A stretch of 64,000 nt of DNA from Chloroflexota bacterium. GTDB lineage: Bacteria > Chloroflexota > Limnocylindria > P2-11E. Location: NCBI GenBank assembly GCA_027310565.1, contig DAIDAP010000011.1, forward strand, positions 32,044-96,043, given 5' to 3'. Positions 45,299 to 52,623 of this stretch are shown here, piece after piece. The notes under the pieces are model-generated. The model saw only the letters and a list, made by a program, of their open reading frames with translations, was not told the origin of the DNA and ran no database searches. The position numbers and the translations under genes are program-made. Position 1 is the stretch's first letter. The number at the start of each line of letters is the position of its first letter.

Positions 45299-45737
45299 TG
45301 CGCTGCTCACGATCGCGCTCGTCTCCTGCGGCGGAGGCGGCGTGAGCTTCGGCGGGCCGCGGGCCATCGCCTTCGAGGAGTCGCTCGCGACGCAGATGTC
45401 CTCGTACGAGGGCGGCCCCGCCATCGCCGTCGGCGCCCCGCCCATCGCCGCCGTGCCGAACGCGCCCGCGCCCGGCGGCCGCATCCTCGTGGCGGCGTTC
45501 CAGGGCTCCCAGCGCACCGGCGGCTACGCGATCCGCATCACCAAGATCACGCGCTCCGACGGCGAGATCGACGTGACGGCGACGTTCACCAGGCCCTCGG
45601 CCGGCGACATCGTGACCCAGGTGCTCACCTCGCCGGCGCACGTCGTGTCGATCGCCGCCCCGGACGCCGCGGGCGCGCGCACCGCCGTGCTCTTCGACCA
45701 GAGCGGAGCCGAGCGCGCGCGCGTCGCGATCCCCTAA
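45207..45737 (+). CDS. Lipoprotein with PrcB-like C-terminal domain
   Basis: Up to 176 aa. A lipobox (IALVSC) marks a lipoprotein, followed by a Gly-rich linker and a ~95-aa domain reading ILVAAFQGSQRTGGYAIRIT and TRPSAGDIVTQVLTSPAHVV, the PrcB_C pattern of some protease-complex subunits. The start is unclear: GTG 45207 lies far inside the upstream phosphoesterase gene and gives a long basic n-region; no better ATG, GTG or TTG exists before the signal helix. A phosphoesterase fusion is excluded because the frames differ. Confidence 0.65.
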   Translation: MRRIEWTRRSDASARAACRTSWPTVWRTACSALLTIALVSCGGGGVSFGGPRAIAFEESLATQMSSYEGGPAIAVGAPPIAAVPNAPAPGGRILVAAFQGSQRTGGYAIRITKITRSDGEIDVTATFTRPSAGDIVTQVLTSPAHVVSIAAPDAAGARTAVLFDQSGAERARVAIP

Positions 45738-45768
45738 ACGGAACCTCAACGCGGGCGGTACCTACACT
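45735..45768 (+). promoter_or_regulatory. Candidate kimA1 promoter with 11-bp-spaced direct repeat (possible KdpE site)
   Basis: TAAACG (45735) and TCAACG (45746) are spaced exactly 11 bp apart, as in OmpR/PhoB-family boxes, and end 11 bp before a TACACT -10 (45763-45768). The -35 is covered by the repeat and has no consensus, which suits an activated promoter. The start point would be near 45775. Confidence 0.45.
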
Positions 45769-45823
45769 CGATCGGATAGAGCGGCGAGAGGAGCACCAGG
45801 GCCGACGACCCGGCGATCGGGTC

Positions 45824-47788
45824 GTGCGCATCGTCAGGCCCGCGGACTTCCGCCGCACTCCGGGCGGCTTCGTCGCGACCGAGCGCGCCCTCGAGCCGGC
45901 CGGTGGCCTCGGGCGCGCCTGGGCGAGCGTGCGCCGCCTGCTCATCGGGCGCCGGCTCGCCACCGAGGAGGAGCAGCAGGAGCGCGTCTCCGTCCCCGTC
46001 GGGCTCGCCGTCTTCGCGTCCGACAACATCTCCTCGTCCGCGTACGCGACCGAGGAGGCGATGCGCATCCTCGCGCTCGCGGGCGCCGGGTTCGTCGCGG
46101 CGCTCACGATGCCGCTCACGGTCGCGATCGTCGCGATCCTCGCCATCGTCGTCCTGAGCTACCACCAGGTCATCCGCGCGTACCCGCAGGGCGGCGGGAG
46201 CTACGTCGTCGCGAGCGAGAACCTGGGCGTACCCTACGGGCTCGTCGCCGCGAGCGCGCTCCTCGTGGACTACTTCCTCACGGTCGCGGTCTCCGTCGCG
46301 GCGGGCGTCGCCGCGCTCACCAGCGCGGTGCCGGACCTCCTCCCGCAGCGCGTGCTCATCTCGGTCGCGGTCGTCCTCGTGCTCACGACCGCGAACCTGC
46401 GCGGCATCCGTGAGTCCGGCCGCGTCTTCGCGGTCCCGACGTACGTCTACCTCGTGTCGATGCTCGGCCTGCTCCTCTACGGCCTCTGGCGCGCCGGGGC
46501 AGGCGACCTGCCCGCGCCGCCGACGCCGCCGCAGCCGTTCCCGCCGGGGAGCGGCGAGCTCTCGATCCTCCTGCTCCTGCGCGCGTTCGCCTCCGGGTCC
46601 GTCGCGCTCACCGGGACCGAGGCGGTCGCGAACGGCGTCCAGGCGTTCAAGGCGCCCGAGCCGCGGAACGCGCGGATCGTCATCACGCTCATGGGGGCGT
46701 TCTTCGCGTCGATCTTCCTCGGGATCAGCTACCTCTCGACGCGTATCGGGATCCAGCCCGACCTCAGCGAGGCCGAGACGGTGAACTCCCTGCTCACGCG
46801 CTCGCTCGTCGGGACGGGCTGGTACTACCTCCTCGTCCAGGCGTCGACGGCGGTCCTCCTCGTCCTCGCCGCGAACACCGCGTTCAACGGCTTTCCGCGG
46901 CTCGCCTCGATCATGGCGGTCGACCGGTTCATGCCGCGCCAGTTCGCGCAGCGCGGCGACCGCCTCGCCTTCAGCACGGGCATCATCGCGCTCGCGCTCG
47001 TGTCGTCGCTCCTCATCGTCGCGTACGGCGCGAGCGTCACCGGCCTCATCCCGCTGTACACGGTCGGGGTGTTCATCGCGTTCACGCTCTCCCAGGCGGG
47101 GATGGTCCGGAGGTGGCTCCGCGAGCGCGGGCGAGGCTGGCTCGCGAGCGCCGCGATCAACGGGCTCGGCGCGACGGCGACCGGCGTGGTGGCCGTCGTC
47201 GTCGCGGCGAGCAAGTTCGAGGCGGGCGCGTGGATGGTCGTCGCGATCCTCCCGCTGCTCGTCGCGCTCCTCTGGAGCATCCACCGCCACTACCGCTCGA
47301 TCGAGGACCGGCTGCTCATCGCTTCGACCGCCCCGGTGCGTGTCGCCGACGTCCGGCCGCTCATCGTCGTGCCGATCAGCCGCATCGACCGCGCGTCGCT
47401 CCGCGCGCTCGCCGTCGCGAAGGGGCTCAGCGGCGACGTGCACGCCATGCACATCTCCTACGACGCCGAGGGTGCGCGCGCCTTCCAGCGCCGCTGGGCG
47501 CAGGTCGTCGGCGACGCCCTGCGGCTCGACACCGTCATCTCGCCGTACCGCGCCCTCCGGAGCCCGCTCGTCCGCTACATCGACGCGCTCGACCCGAGAC
47601 GCCCGGAAAGGCCCATCATCGTGGTGTTGGCCGAGTTCGTACCGAGGCATTGGTGGGAGTTCCTGCTGCACAACCAGACCGCGCTGCTCCTGAAGCTGCG
47701 GCTGTTCACGCGGCGGAACACGTCGGTGCTCGACGTCCCGTACCGCCTCGGCGACACGGACGCACTCGATGAGCGACGACCGGGGTAG
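45824..47788 (+). CDS. kimA: KimA-type potassium importer (KUP/APC superfamily), copy 1
   Basis: 654 aa from GTG 45824: 12 membrane helices and a ~150-aa cytosolic C-terminal domain. Residues matching those I recall as K+/H+ ligands in Bacillus KimA are kept: Asp and Tyr in FASDNISSSAYATEE, the Asp-Tyr of LLVDYFLTVAVS, TGTEAVANG and the Tyr of LIPLYTVG. KimA dimers import K+ with H+ and are shut by c-di-AMP in Firmicutes. The homology with copy 2 (RRPGDRVVRIVRP) starts before 45824; an in-frame ATA at 45776, seven bases past the TACACT box, is the only candidate. It overlaps copy 2 by 20 bases. Confidence 0.88.
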   Translation: MRIVRPADFRRTPGGFVATERALEPAGGLGRAWASVRRLLIGRRLATEEEQQERVSVPVGLAVFASDNISSSAYATEEAMRILALAGAGFVAALTMPLTVAIVAILAIVVLSYHQVIRAYPQGGGSYVVASENLGVPYGLVAASALLVDYFLTVAVSVAAGVAALTSAVPDLLPQRVLISVAVVLVLTTANLRGIRESGRVFAVPTYVYLVSMLGLLLYGLWRAGAGDLPAPPTPPQPFPPGSGELSILLLLRAFASGSVALTGTEAVANGVQAFKAPEPRNARIVITLMGAFFASIFLGISYLSTRIGIQPDLSEAETVNSLLTRSLVGTGWYYLLVQASTAVLLVLAANTAFNGFPRLASIMAVDRFMPRQFAQRGDRLAFSTGIIALALVSSLLIVAYGASVTGLIPLYTVGVFIAFTLSQAGMVRRWLRERGRGWLASAAINGLGATATGVVAVVVAASKFEAGAWMVVAILPLLVALLWSIHRHYRSIEDRLLIASTAPVRVADVRPLIVVPISRIDRASLRALAVAKGLSGDVHAMHISYDAEGARAFQRRWAQVVGDALRLDTVISPYRALRSPLVRYIDALDPRRPERPIIVVLAEFVPRHWWEFLLHNQTALLLKLRLFTRRNTSVLDVPYRLGDTDALDERRPG

Positions 47789-49826
47789 CGAGGGACCGCC
47801 GCCCGGCCTCGAGGAGCGTGTCACCCGGCCGGGCAGGCTGCCGGGCGACCGCCGCGTCCGCATCGTCGGGCCGACGGGCGGCGGATTCCGCAGGCGAGGG
47901 GGGCACTTCGTCGCGACGGCGGACGTGCTCACCGCGCGCGGCCGCATCGGCCAGGCGTACGAGGTCGCCCGCCGCGTCCTGATCGGCAGGCGCCTCGCGT
48001 CCGAGCAGGAGATCGCCGAGCGCCTGTCGGTGAAGACCGGCCTCGCGATCATGGCCTCGGACAACATCTCGTCGTCGGCATACGCCACCGAGGAGGCGAT
48101 GCGCATCCTCGCGCTCGCGGGCACGGCCGCGCTCGCGCTCACCATGCCCGTCGCCATCGCGGTGGTCGTCGTGCTCGCCGTCGTGGTCCTGTCGGAGTCG
48201 CGAGTGATCGCGGCGTACCCCAACGGCGGCGGGTCCTACATGGTCGCGAAAGACAACCACGGCGTGCTCGCCGCGCTCGTCGCGGCCGCGGCGCTGCTCA
48301 TCGACTACGTCCTCACCGTCGCAGTCTCGACCGCGGCCGGCGTCGCCGCCATCTCGTCGTTCATCCCGGCGGTCGCCGACGACCGCGTGCTGTGGGCGCT
48401 CGGCCTCGTGGCGCTCCTGGCGCTCGGAAACCTGCGCGGCATCCGCGAGGCCGGCGTGCTCTTCGCGGCGCCGACCTACGTGTACGTCGCGTCGCTGTTC
48501 GCGCTCATCGCGGTCGCCATCTTCCGCGTCGCGACCGGGGACATCCCCGCGGCCACCCCGCCGCGCGACCCCTTCGAGACGGGCGGCATCGAGGCGCTCG
48601 GCGTGCTCCTCGTCCTGCGCGCCTTCGCTTCCGGCGCAGTCGGCCTCACCGGGAGCGAGGCGGTCGCGAACGGCGTCCCGAACTTCAAGCCGAAGGAGAC
48701 GAGGAACGCGATCACGACGCTCGTCCTGATGGGGACGATGTTCGGCACGCTCTTCCTCGGCCTCACCTTCCTCGCCACGACCATCGGCATCCAGCCGGAC
48801 CGCGGCGAGGTCGAGACGGTGAACAGCATGCTCACGCGCTCGGTCGTCGGCGACGGCACCCTCTTCTACTACGTCGTGCAGATCGCGACCGCGGTCATCC
48901 TGCTGCTCGCCGCGAACACCGGCTTCACCGGCTTCCCGCGGCTCGCCTCGGTGCTCGCCGACGACCGCTTCATGCCGCGGCAGTTCGCCTTCCGCGGCGA
49001 TCGGCTCGCGTTCTCGTTCGGCATCATCGCCCTGGCCCTGACCGCGAGCGTCGTGCTCGTGGCGTTCGGGGCGTCGGTCACCAGCCTCGTCCCGCTGTAC
49101 ACGATCGGCGTGTTCGTCGCCTTCACCCTCTCGCAGAGCGGCCTGGTGCGCCGCTGGTGGCGCCTGCGCAACCGGGGCTGGCGCATCTCCATGGCCATCA
49201 ACGCGTTCGGCGCGCTCGTCACGTTCGTCGTCCTGCTCGTCGTCGCCTACACCAAGCTCGTCTACGGGGCGTGGATGGTGCTGCTCGTCATGCCCCTCAT
49301 CGTCGCGGTCCTGTGGAGCATCAACCGCCACTACACCGCGGTCGCCGACGCGCTGACGCTCACGGACGTCGCCGAGCCGCTGCCCGTGCTGAAGCCGCCG
49401 GTGGTGCTCGTGCCCGTCGCGCGCCTCGACCGCGCGGCGCTCCAGGCGGTCGCGTTCGCGCGGTCCATCTCTCCGAGCGTCCGCGCGGTGCACATCGCGT
49501 CCTCCGCCGAGAGCGCCGAGGCGTTCCGGCTGCGCTGGCAGGGGTGGACGCGCGACGTCCCGCTCGACGTCATCGAGTCCCCGTACCGCCTGCTGCTGCA
49601 GCCGCTGCTGCGGTACATCGAGAAGGTCGACGCGCGGGACGAACGGCCCATCACCATCGTCCTCGCGGAGTTCGTGCCGCGCAACTGGTGGGAGTGGGTG
49701 CTGCACAGCCAGACCGCGCTGCGGTTGAAGCTCGCGCTGCTTTTCCGGCCGAACACGATCGTGATCGACGTCCCGTACCACTTCGCGGACACCGGACACG
49801 CGGGCCGGCCCGACGACAGGGGCTAG
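47769..49826 (+). CDS. kimA: KimA-type potassium importer, copy 2
   Basis: 685 aa, ATG 47769 inside the end of copy 1. It has the same plan, with MASDNISSSAYATEEAMRIL, LLIDYVLTVAVS, GLTGSEAVANGV and SLVPLYTIGVFVAF, and a C-terminal cytosolic domain with VLVPVARLDRAALQAVAFAR and VLAEFVPRNWWEWVLHSQTA. An N-terminal ~45-aa polar extension precedes the first helix. The two copies are clearly related along their whole length; a heterodimer or condition-specific importers are possible. A UspA gene follows after 12 bases. Confidence 0.88.
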   Translation: MSDDRGSEGPPPGLEERVTRPGRLPGDRRVRIVGPTGGGFRRRGGHFVATADVLTARGRIGQAYEVARRVLIGRRLASEQEIAERLSVKTGLAIMASDNISSSAYATEEAMRILALAGTAALALTMPVAIAVVVVLAVVVLSESRVIAAYPNGGGSYMVAKDNHGVLAALVAAAALLIDYVLTVAVSTAAGVAAISSFIPAVADDRVLWALGLVALLALGNLRGIREAGVLFAAPTYVYVASLFALIAVAIFRVATGDIPAATPPRDPFETGGIEALGVLLVLRAFASGAVGLTGSEAVANGVPNFKPKETRNAITTLVLMGTMFGTLFLGLTFLATTIGIQPDRGEVETVNSMLTRSVVGDGTLFYYVVQIATAVILLLAANTGFTGFPRLASVLADDRFMPRQFAFRGDRLAFSFGIIALALTASVVLVAFGASVTSLVPLYTIGVFVAFTLSQSGLVRRWWRLRNRGWRISMAINAFGALVTFVVLLVVAYTKLVYGAWMVLLVMPLIVAVLWSINRHYTAVADALTLTDVAEPLPVLKPPVVLVPVARLDRAALQAVAFARSISPSVRAVHIASSAESAEAFRLRWQGWTRDVPLDVIESPYRLLLQPLLRYIEKVDARDERPITIVLAEFVPRNWWEWVLHSQTALRLKLALLFRPNTIVIDVPYHFADTGHAGRPDDRG

Positions 49827-49829
49827 ACT
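49824..49829 (+). promoter_or_regulatory. Candidate -10 box TAGACT before the UspA gene
   Basis: TAGACT overlaps the stop codon of kimA copy 2 and ends nine bases before ATG 49839. It may let the UspA and TrkA genes be expressed apart from the importers. Confidence 0.35.
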
Positions 49830-49838
49830 GCGGCCCCG

Positions 49839-50267
49839 ATGCAGCTCAAGCGGATCCTCGTGCCGCTCGCCGGCACGAGCGTGGACCCCGACGTCATCCG
49901 TGTCGCGGCGACGCTCGCGAAGGCCTCGAAGGCCGAGGTCGTCGCGGTCCACGTGATCGAGGTGCGCTGGAACCTGCCGCTCGACGCGATCCTCGAGCCC
50001 GAGACGGAGCGGGGCGAGGCGCTGCTCGACGAGGCGACGAAGATCGCGGAGCAGCTCGGCGTCACGATCGAGACCGAGCTGCTCCAGGCGCGCGAGGCGG
50101 CGGCCGCCATCATCGACACGGCACGCGAGCGCGGCACCGACCTCATCGTGCTGGGCATGCCGTACCGCAGGCGGCTCGGCAGGGTCTACGTCGCGCGCAC
50201 CGTCCAGGACGTGTACGTCGGTGCGCCCTGTGCCGTGCTCGCGTATCGTCAGGAAGAGTCGAAGTGA
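49839..50267 (+). CDS. Universal stress protein (UspA family)
   Basis: 142 aa, single Usp domain: KRILVPLAGTSVDPDVIRVA at the N-terminus and DLIVLGMPYRRRLGRVYVAR with VGAPCAVLAYR at the end. The ATP-binding pattern Gly-x2-Gly-x9-Gly-Ser/Thr is not complete, so it probably belongs to the non-ATP-binding Usp class. Usp domains accompany K+ systems elsewhere (KdpD, KimA-like proteins). It overlaps the TrkA-N gene by four bases (GTGA). Confidence 0.88.
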   Translation: MQLKRILVPLAGTSVDPDVIRVAATLAKASKAEVVAVHVIEVRWNLPLDAILEPETERGEALLDEATKIAEQLGVTIETELLQAREAAAAIIDTARERGTDLIVLGMPYRRRLGRVYVARTVQDVYVGAPCAVLAYRQEESK

Positions 50268-50740
50268 AGGTCGTCATCGTCGGCTGCGGCCGGGTGGGCG
50301 CGTTCCTCGCGGGGCTGCTGGACGGCGGCGGTCACGACGTGACGGTCGTCGATCTCGAGCGCTCGGCGTTCGCGCTTTTGCCTGCCGATTTCCACGGGAC
50401 CACGCTCCTGGGCAACGGGACCGATCTCGACATGCTCCGCCAGGCCGGCGTCGACAAGGCCGACGCGCTGCTCACGCTCACGCAGGGCGACAATCGCAAC
50501 CTCATGGCGGCGCAGGTCGCCAAGCAGATCTTCGGCGTGAAGCAGGTCATAGCGAAGGTGAACGACCCGATCCGCGCGGATCTCTACCGCCAGCACGGCA
50601 TCGGCACGTTGTCGCGCACCACCATCCTCGGCACCCTCCTCGAGGCGATGCTGATGAACGACCAAGAGGTGGGCCGGCGCCTCGTCGAGCGCGCGCGCGC
50701 GCGCGAGTCCGAGATGGCGCGCGGCCTGAGCGGGGGCTAG
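50264..50740 (+). CDS. TrkA-N (KTN/RCK) domain protein, N-domain only
   Basis: 158 aa, GTG start. The Rossmann glycine motif is VIVGCGRVGAFLAGLL with the Asp of VVDLERSAF, and LLGNGTDLDMLRQAGVDKAD and ALLTLTQGDNRNLMAAQVA follow. The NAD/ATP-binding half of TrkA is complete, but there is no TrkA_C ligand domain. Such proteins form the gating ring of K+ channels or importers. The next TrkA gene follows with no gap; the pair resembles mycobacterial ceoB/ceoC. Confidence 0.9.
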   Translation: MKVVIVGCGRVGAFLAGLLDGGGHDVTVVDLERSAFALLPADFHGTTLLGNGTDLDMLRQAGVDKADALLTLTQGDNRNLMAAQVAKQIFGVKQVIAKVNDPIRADLYRQHGIGTLSRTTILGTLLEAMLMNDQEVGRRLVERARARESEMARGLSGG

Positions 50741-51397
50741 ATGTACTTCGTCATCGCCGGCGGCGGCGAGGTCGGCTTCCACCTCGCGAAGGCGCTCCTC
50801 GAGGCCGGCCACGAGATCATGCTCGTCGAGAGCGATCGGCGCCGCGCGCAGTGGATCGAGGAGCAGCTCGGATCGGTCGTGCTCAACGGGCCGGCCGACG
50901 AGGGGCGCTATCAGATGGAGGCCGGCTGCCAGCGCGCCGACGCGGTCATCGCCGTCACCGGCCAGGATCCGGCCAACCTCATCATCTGCCAGGTCGCCAA
51001 GCTCTGCTGCCACGTCTCGCGGGTCATCGCGCGGGTGAACGACCCCAAGAACGAGATCGTGTTCAAGGCGCTCGGCATCGACGAGACGATCTCCTCGACG
51101 CGCGTGCTCATGGGGGTGATCGAGCAGGAGCTGCCCACCGGCGGCTTCCTTCCGCTCATGCCGCTCACCGGCTCGCACCTCGAGCTCATCGAGGCGGAGA
51201 TCGCGTCGGGCGCGCCGTCGGCGGGCAAGACCATCCGCGCGCTCGGGCTGCCCCGCGGCTCGGCGGTCGGCGGCATCGTCCGCAAGGGCGGCGTGCTGCA
51301 CGCCGACGACGACACCGCGCTCGAGGTCGGCGATCGCGTCATCGTGCTCGCGCCGACGAGGGACGAGTCCGACGTGCGAAAGGCGCTGCTGGGCTAG
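50741..51397 (+). CDS. trkA: TrkA-family K+ uptake regulator (TrkA-N plus TrkA-C)
   Basis: 218 aa, ATG directly after the previous stop. TrkA-N: YFVIAGGGEVGFHLAKALLE, VIAVTGQDPANLIICQVAK and VIARVNDPKNEIVFKALGID. TrkA-C: AGKTIRALGLPRGSAVGGIV with LEVGDRVIVLAP, a domain known to bind c-di-AMP or nucleotides in relatives. No TrkH/KtrB pore is in the window, so it may gate the KimA proteins or a pore encoded elsewhere. Converges on the next gene with a 4-base overlap. Confidence 0.9.
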   Translation: MYFVIAGGGEVGFHLAKALLEAGHEIMLVESDRRRAQWIEEQLGSVVLNGPADEGRYQMEAGCQRADAVIAVTGQDPANLIICQVAKLCCHVSRVIARVNDPKNEIVFKALGIDETISSTRVLMGVIEQELPTGGFLPLMPLTGSHLELIEAEIASGAPSAGKTIRALGLPRGSAVGGIVRKGGVLHADDDTALEVGDRVIVLAPTRDESDVRKALLG

Positions 51398-51816
51398 CGG
51401 ACCCGGTACGGGGCCGTGACCGCGACGGTGCCGCTCCGGCGCGAGAGCCTGTGACGCAGCACGAGCGTCCCCAGCCCTGCGACGCGATCGAGCCACGAGC
51501 CGGTGAGCGTCATCGGCAGCACCACGATCACGCACCGGCGCGGCGCGCGCCGGCCGAGCTCGTCGAGGTAGGTCTCGAGCCGATCGCCGACGTCGCCGTC
51601 GGCGTCGACGAGGTCGAGCTCGATCCGATCGGCCCGCCGCCGCCAGCGCTCGCGGATGCGCAGGGCCTCGCCGCGCTCGGCGGCGACCGCGACGGCGCGC
51701 ACCGACGCCGTGAGCGAGCGCGCGTACGCGAGCGCCGCCAGCGTGGGACGGTCCAGCCGTACGACGGGCACGACCGCGACCGGACCGTTCGCCGCCGTGG
51801 TGAGGGCGTCGATCAC
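51394..51816 (-). CDS. Stand-alone homologue of the KimA C-terminal cytosolic domain
   Basis: 140 aa, GTG 51816 behind GAGGGGG. It matches the C-terminal domain of the two KimA proteins along its length: VAVVPVVRLDRPTLAALAYA then SLTASVRAVAVA, against VLVPVARLDRAALQAVAFAR of copy 2; later CVIVVLPMTLTGSWLDRVAG and TVAVTAPYRVR, against the WWEWVL and IVIDVPYHF segments. No membrane helices. It may compete for or complete the regulatory face of KimA, for instance as a soluble subunit or decoy. Separate from the Usp gene; divergent TCAAC repeats lie upstream. Confidence 0.75.
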   Translation of the reverse strand: MIDALTTAANGPVAVVPVVRLDRPTLAALAYARSLTASVRAVAVAAERGEALRIRERWRRRADRIELDLVDADGDVGDRLETYLDELGRRAPRRCVIVVLPMTLTGSWLDRVAGLGTLVLRHRLSRRSGTVAVTAPYRVR

Positions 51817-51838
51817 GTGCCGATCGTCCCCCTCGAAG

Positions 51839-51890
51839 CCTCAACGCCGCGTCAACCGTTCGCGCCGGCGCGTCAACGCACGCTCACAAC
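51839..51890. promoter_or_regulatory. Cluster of TCAAC direct repeats on an 11-bp phase
   Basis: On the plus strand TCAAC starts at 51841, 51852 and 51873, and TCACAAC at 51884: steps of 11, 21 and 11. The cluster lies between kdpE and the stand-alone KimA-domain gene, upstream of the latter. A related pair lies before kimA copy 1. Likely a multi-site operator for an OmpR-type regulator such as the adjacent KdpE. Confidence 0.4.
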
Positions 51891-51909
51891 GCGGCGCTCC
51901 CGGCCGGCG

Positions 51910-52623
51910 TCAGGCCTTCGCTTCGGGCGGCGCGGCGGCCGCGTCGGACGTGAGCAGCCGGTAGCCGACGCCGGGCTCGGTCATGATGTAGCGCGGACGC
52001 TGCGGGTCGGGCTCGATCTTCTTGCGCAGCCGCGCGACGTAGACGTGCAGGTAATGGTCCTCGCTCCCGTACTCCGGCCCCCACACCTCGCGAAGCAGCA
52101 TCGGCACGGTGAGCACGCGATCCGCCTTGCGCGCGAGGGCGACGAGCAGCTGGTACTCGGTCGGCGTGAGCCGCACCTCATCGCCCTCGACCGTCACGCG
52201 CCTGCGCTCGAGGTCGATGACGAGCGCGCCCGTGCGGAACACGGGTGAGGGACGGCCGACCGTGTGCCGGAGCGCCACGCGGATGCGCGCGAGGAGCTCG
52301 TCGAGCCCGAACGGCTTCGTCAGGTAGTCGTCCGCGCCGAGATCGAGCGCGCGGACCTTCTGGCCCTCCGCGTCGCGGGCCGACAGGACGATGATCGGCG
52401 CGCTCGTGTGCTCGCGGATGTCGGCGATGAGATCGAGGCCGTCGGCGTCGGGCAGCCCGAGGTCGAGCAGCACGACGTCCGGATGGGCCTGCGCCCGCTC
52501 CAGCGCCTCACCGGCGCGCTCGGCGACGTCGACCCGGAAGCCACGGCGCTCGAGGTTCGCGCGCACCGCACGCACGATCGCCGGCTCGTCGTCGACGACG
52601 AGCACGCGCGCGCCGCTCGTCAT
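51910..52623 (-). CDS. kdpE: KdpE-like OmpR-family response regulator
   Basis: 237 aa, ATG 52623. The receiver has VLVVDDEPAIVRAV, phospho-Asp in VVLLDLGLPDADG, the Ser in VLSARD and Lys in YLTKPF; the winged helix has LTPTEYQLLVALARKADRVL, REVWGPEYGSEDHYLHVYVA and PGVGYRL, the KdpE style. It should act on potassium genes with the kinase next to it, whose stop overlaps its ATG. No kdpFABC operon is visible; KimA genes may be its targets. Confidence 0.88.
   Translation of the reverse strand: MTSGARVLVVDDEPAIVRAVRANLERRGFRVDVAERAGEALERAQAHPDVVLLDLGLPDADGLDLIADIREHTSAPIIVLSARDAEGQKVRALDLGADDYLTKPFGLDELLARIRVALRHTVGRPSPVFRTGALVIDLERRRVTVEGDEVRLTPTEYQLLVALARKADRVLTVPMLLREVWGPEYGSEDHYLHVYVARLRKKIEPDPQRPRYIMTEPGVGYRLLTSDAAAAPPEAKA

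Noticed and set aside
45738..45823. Possible ydaO-type c-di-AMP riboswitch before kimA1
   Set aside because: Only about 86 bases separate the genes, the -10 box occupies the middle, and no ydaO motif or pseudoknot arms are seen.
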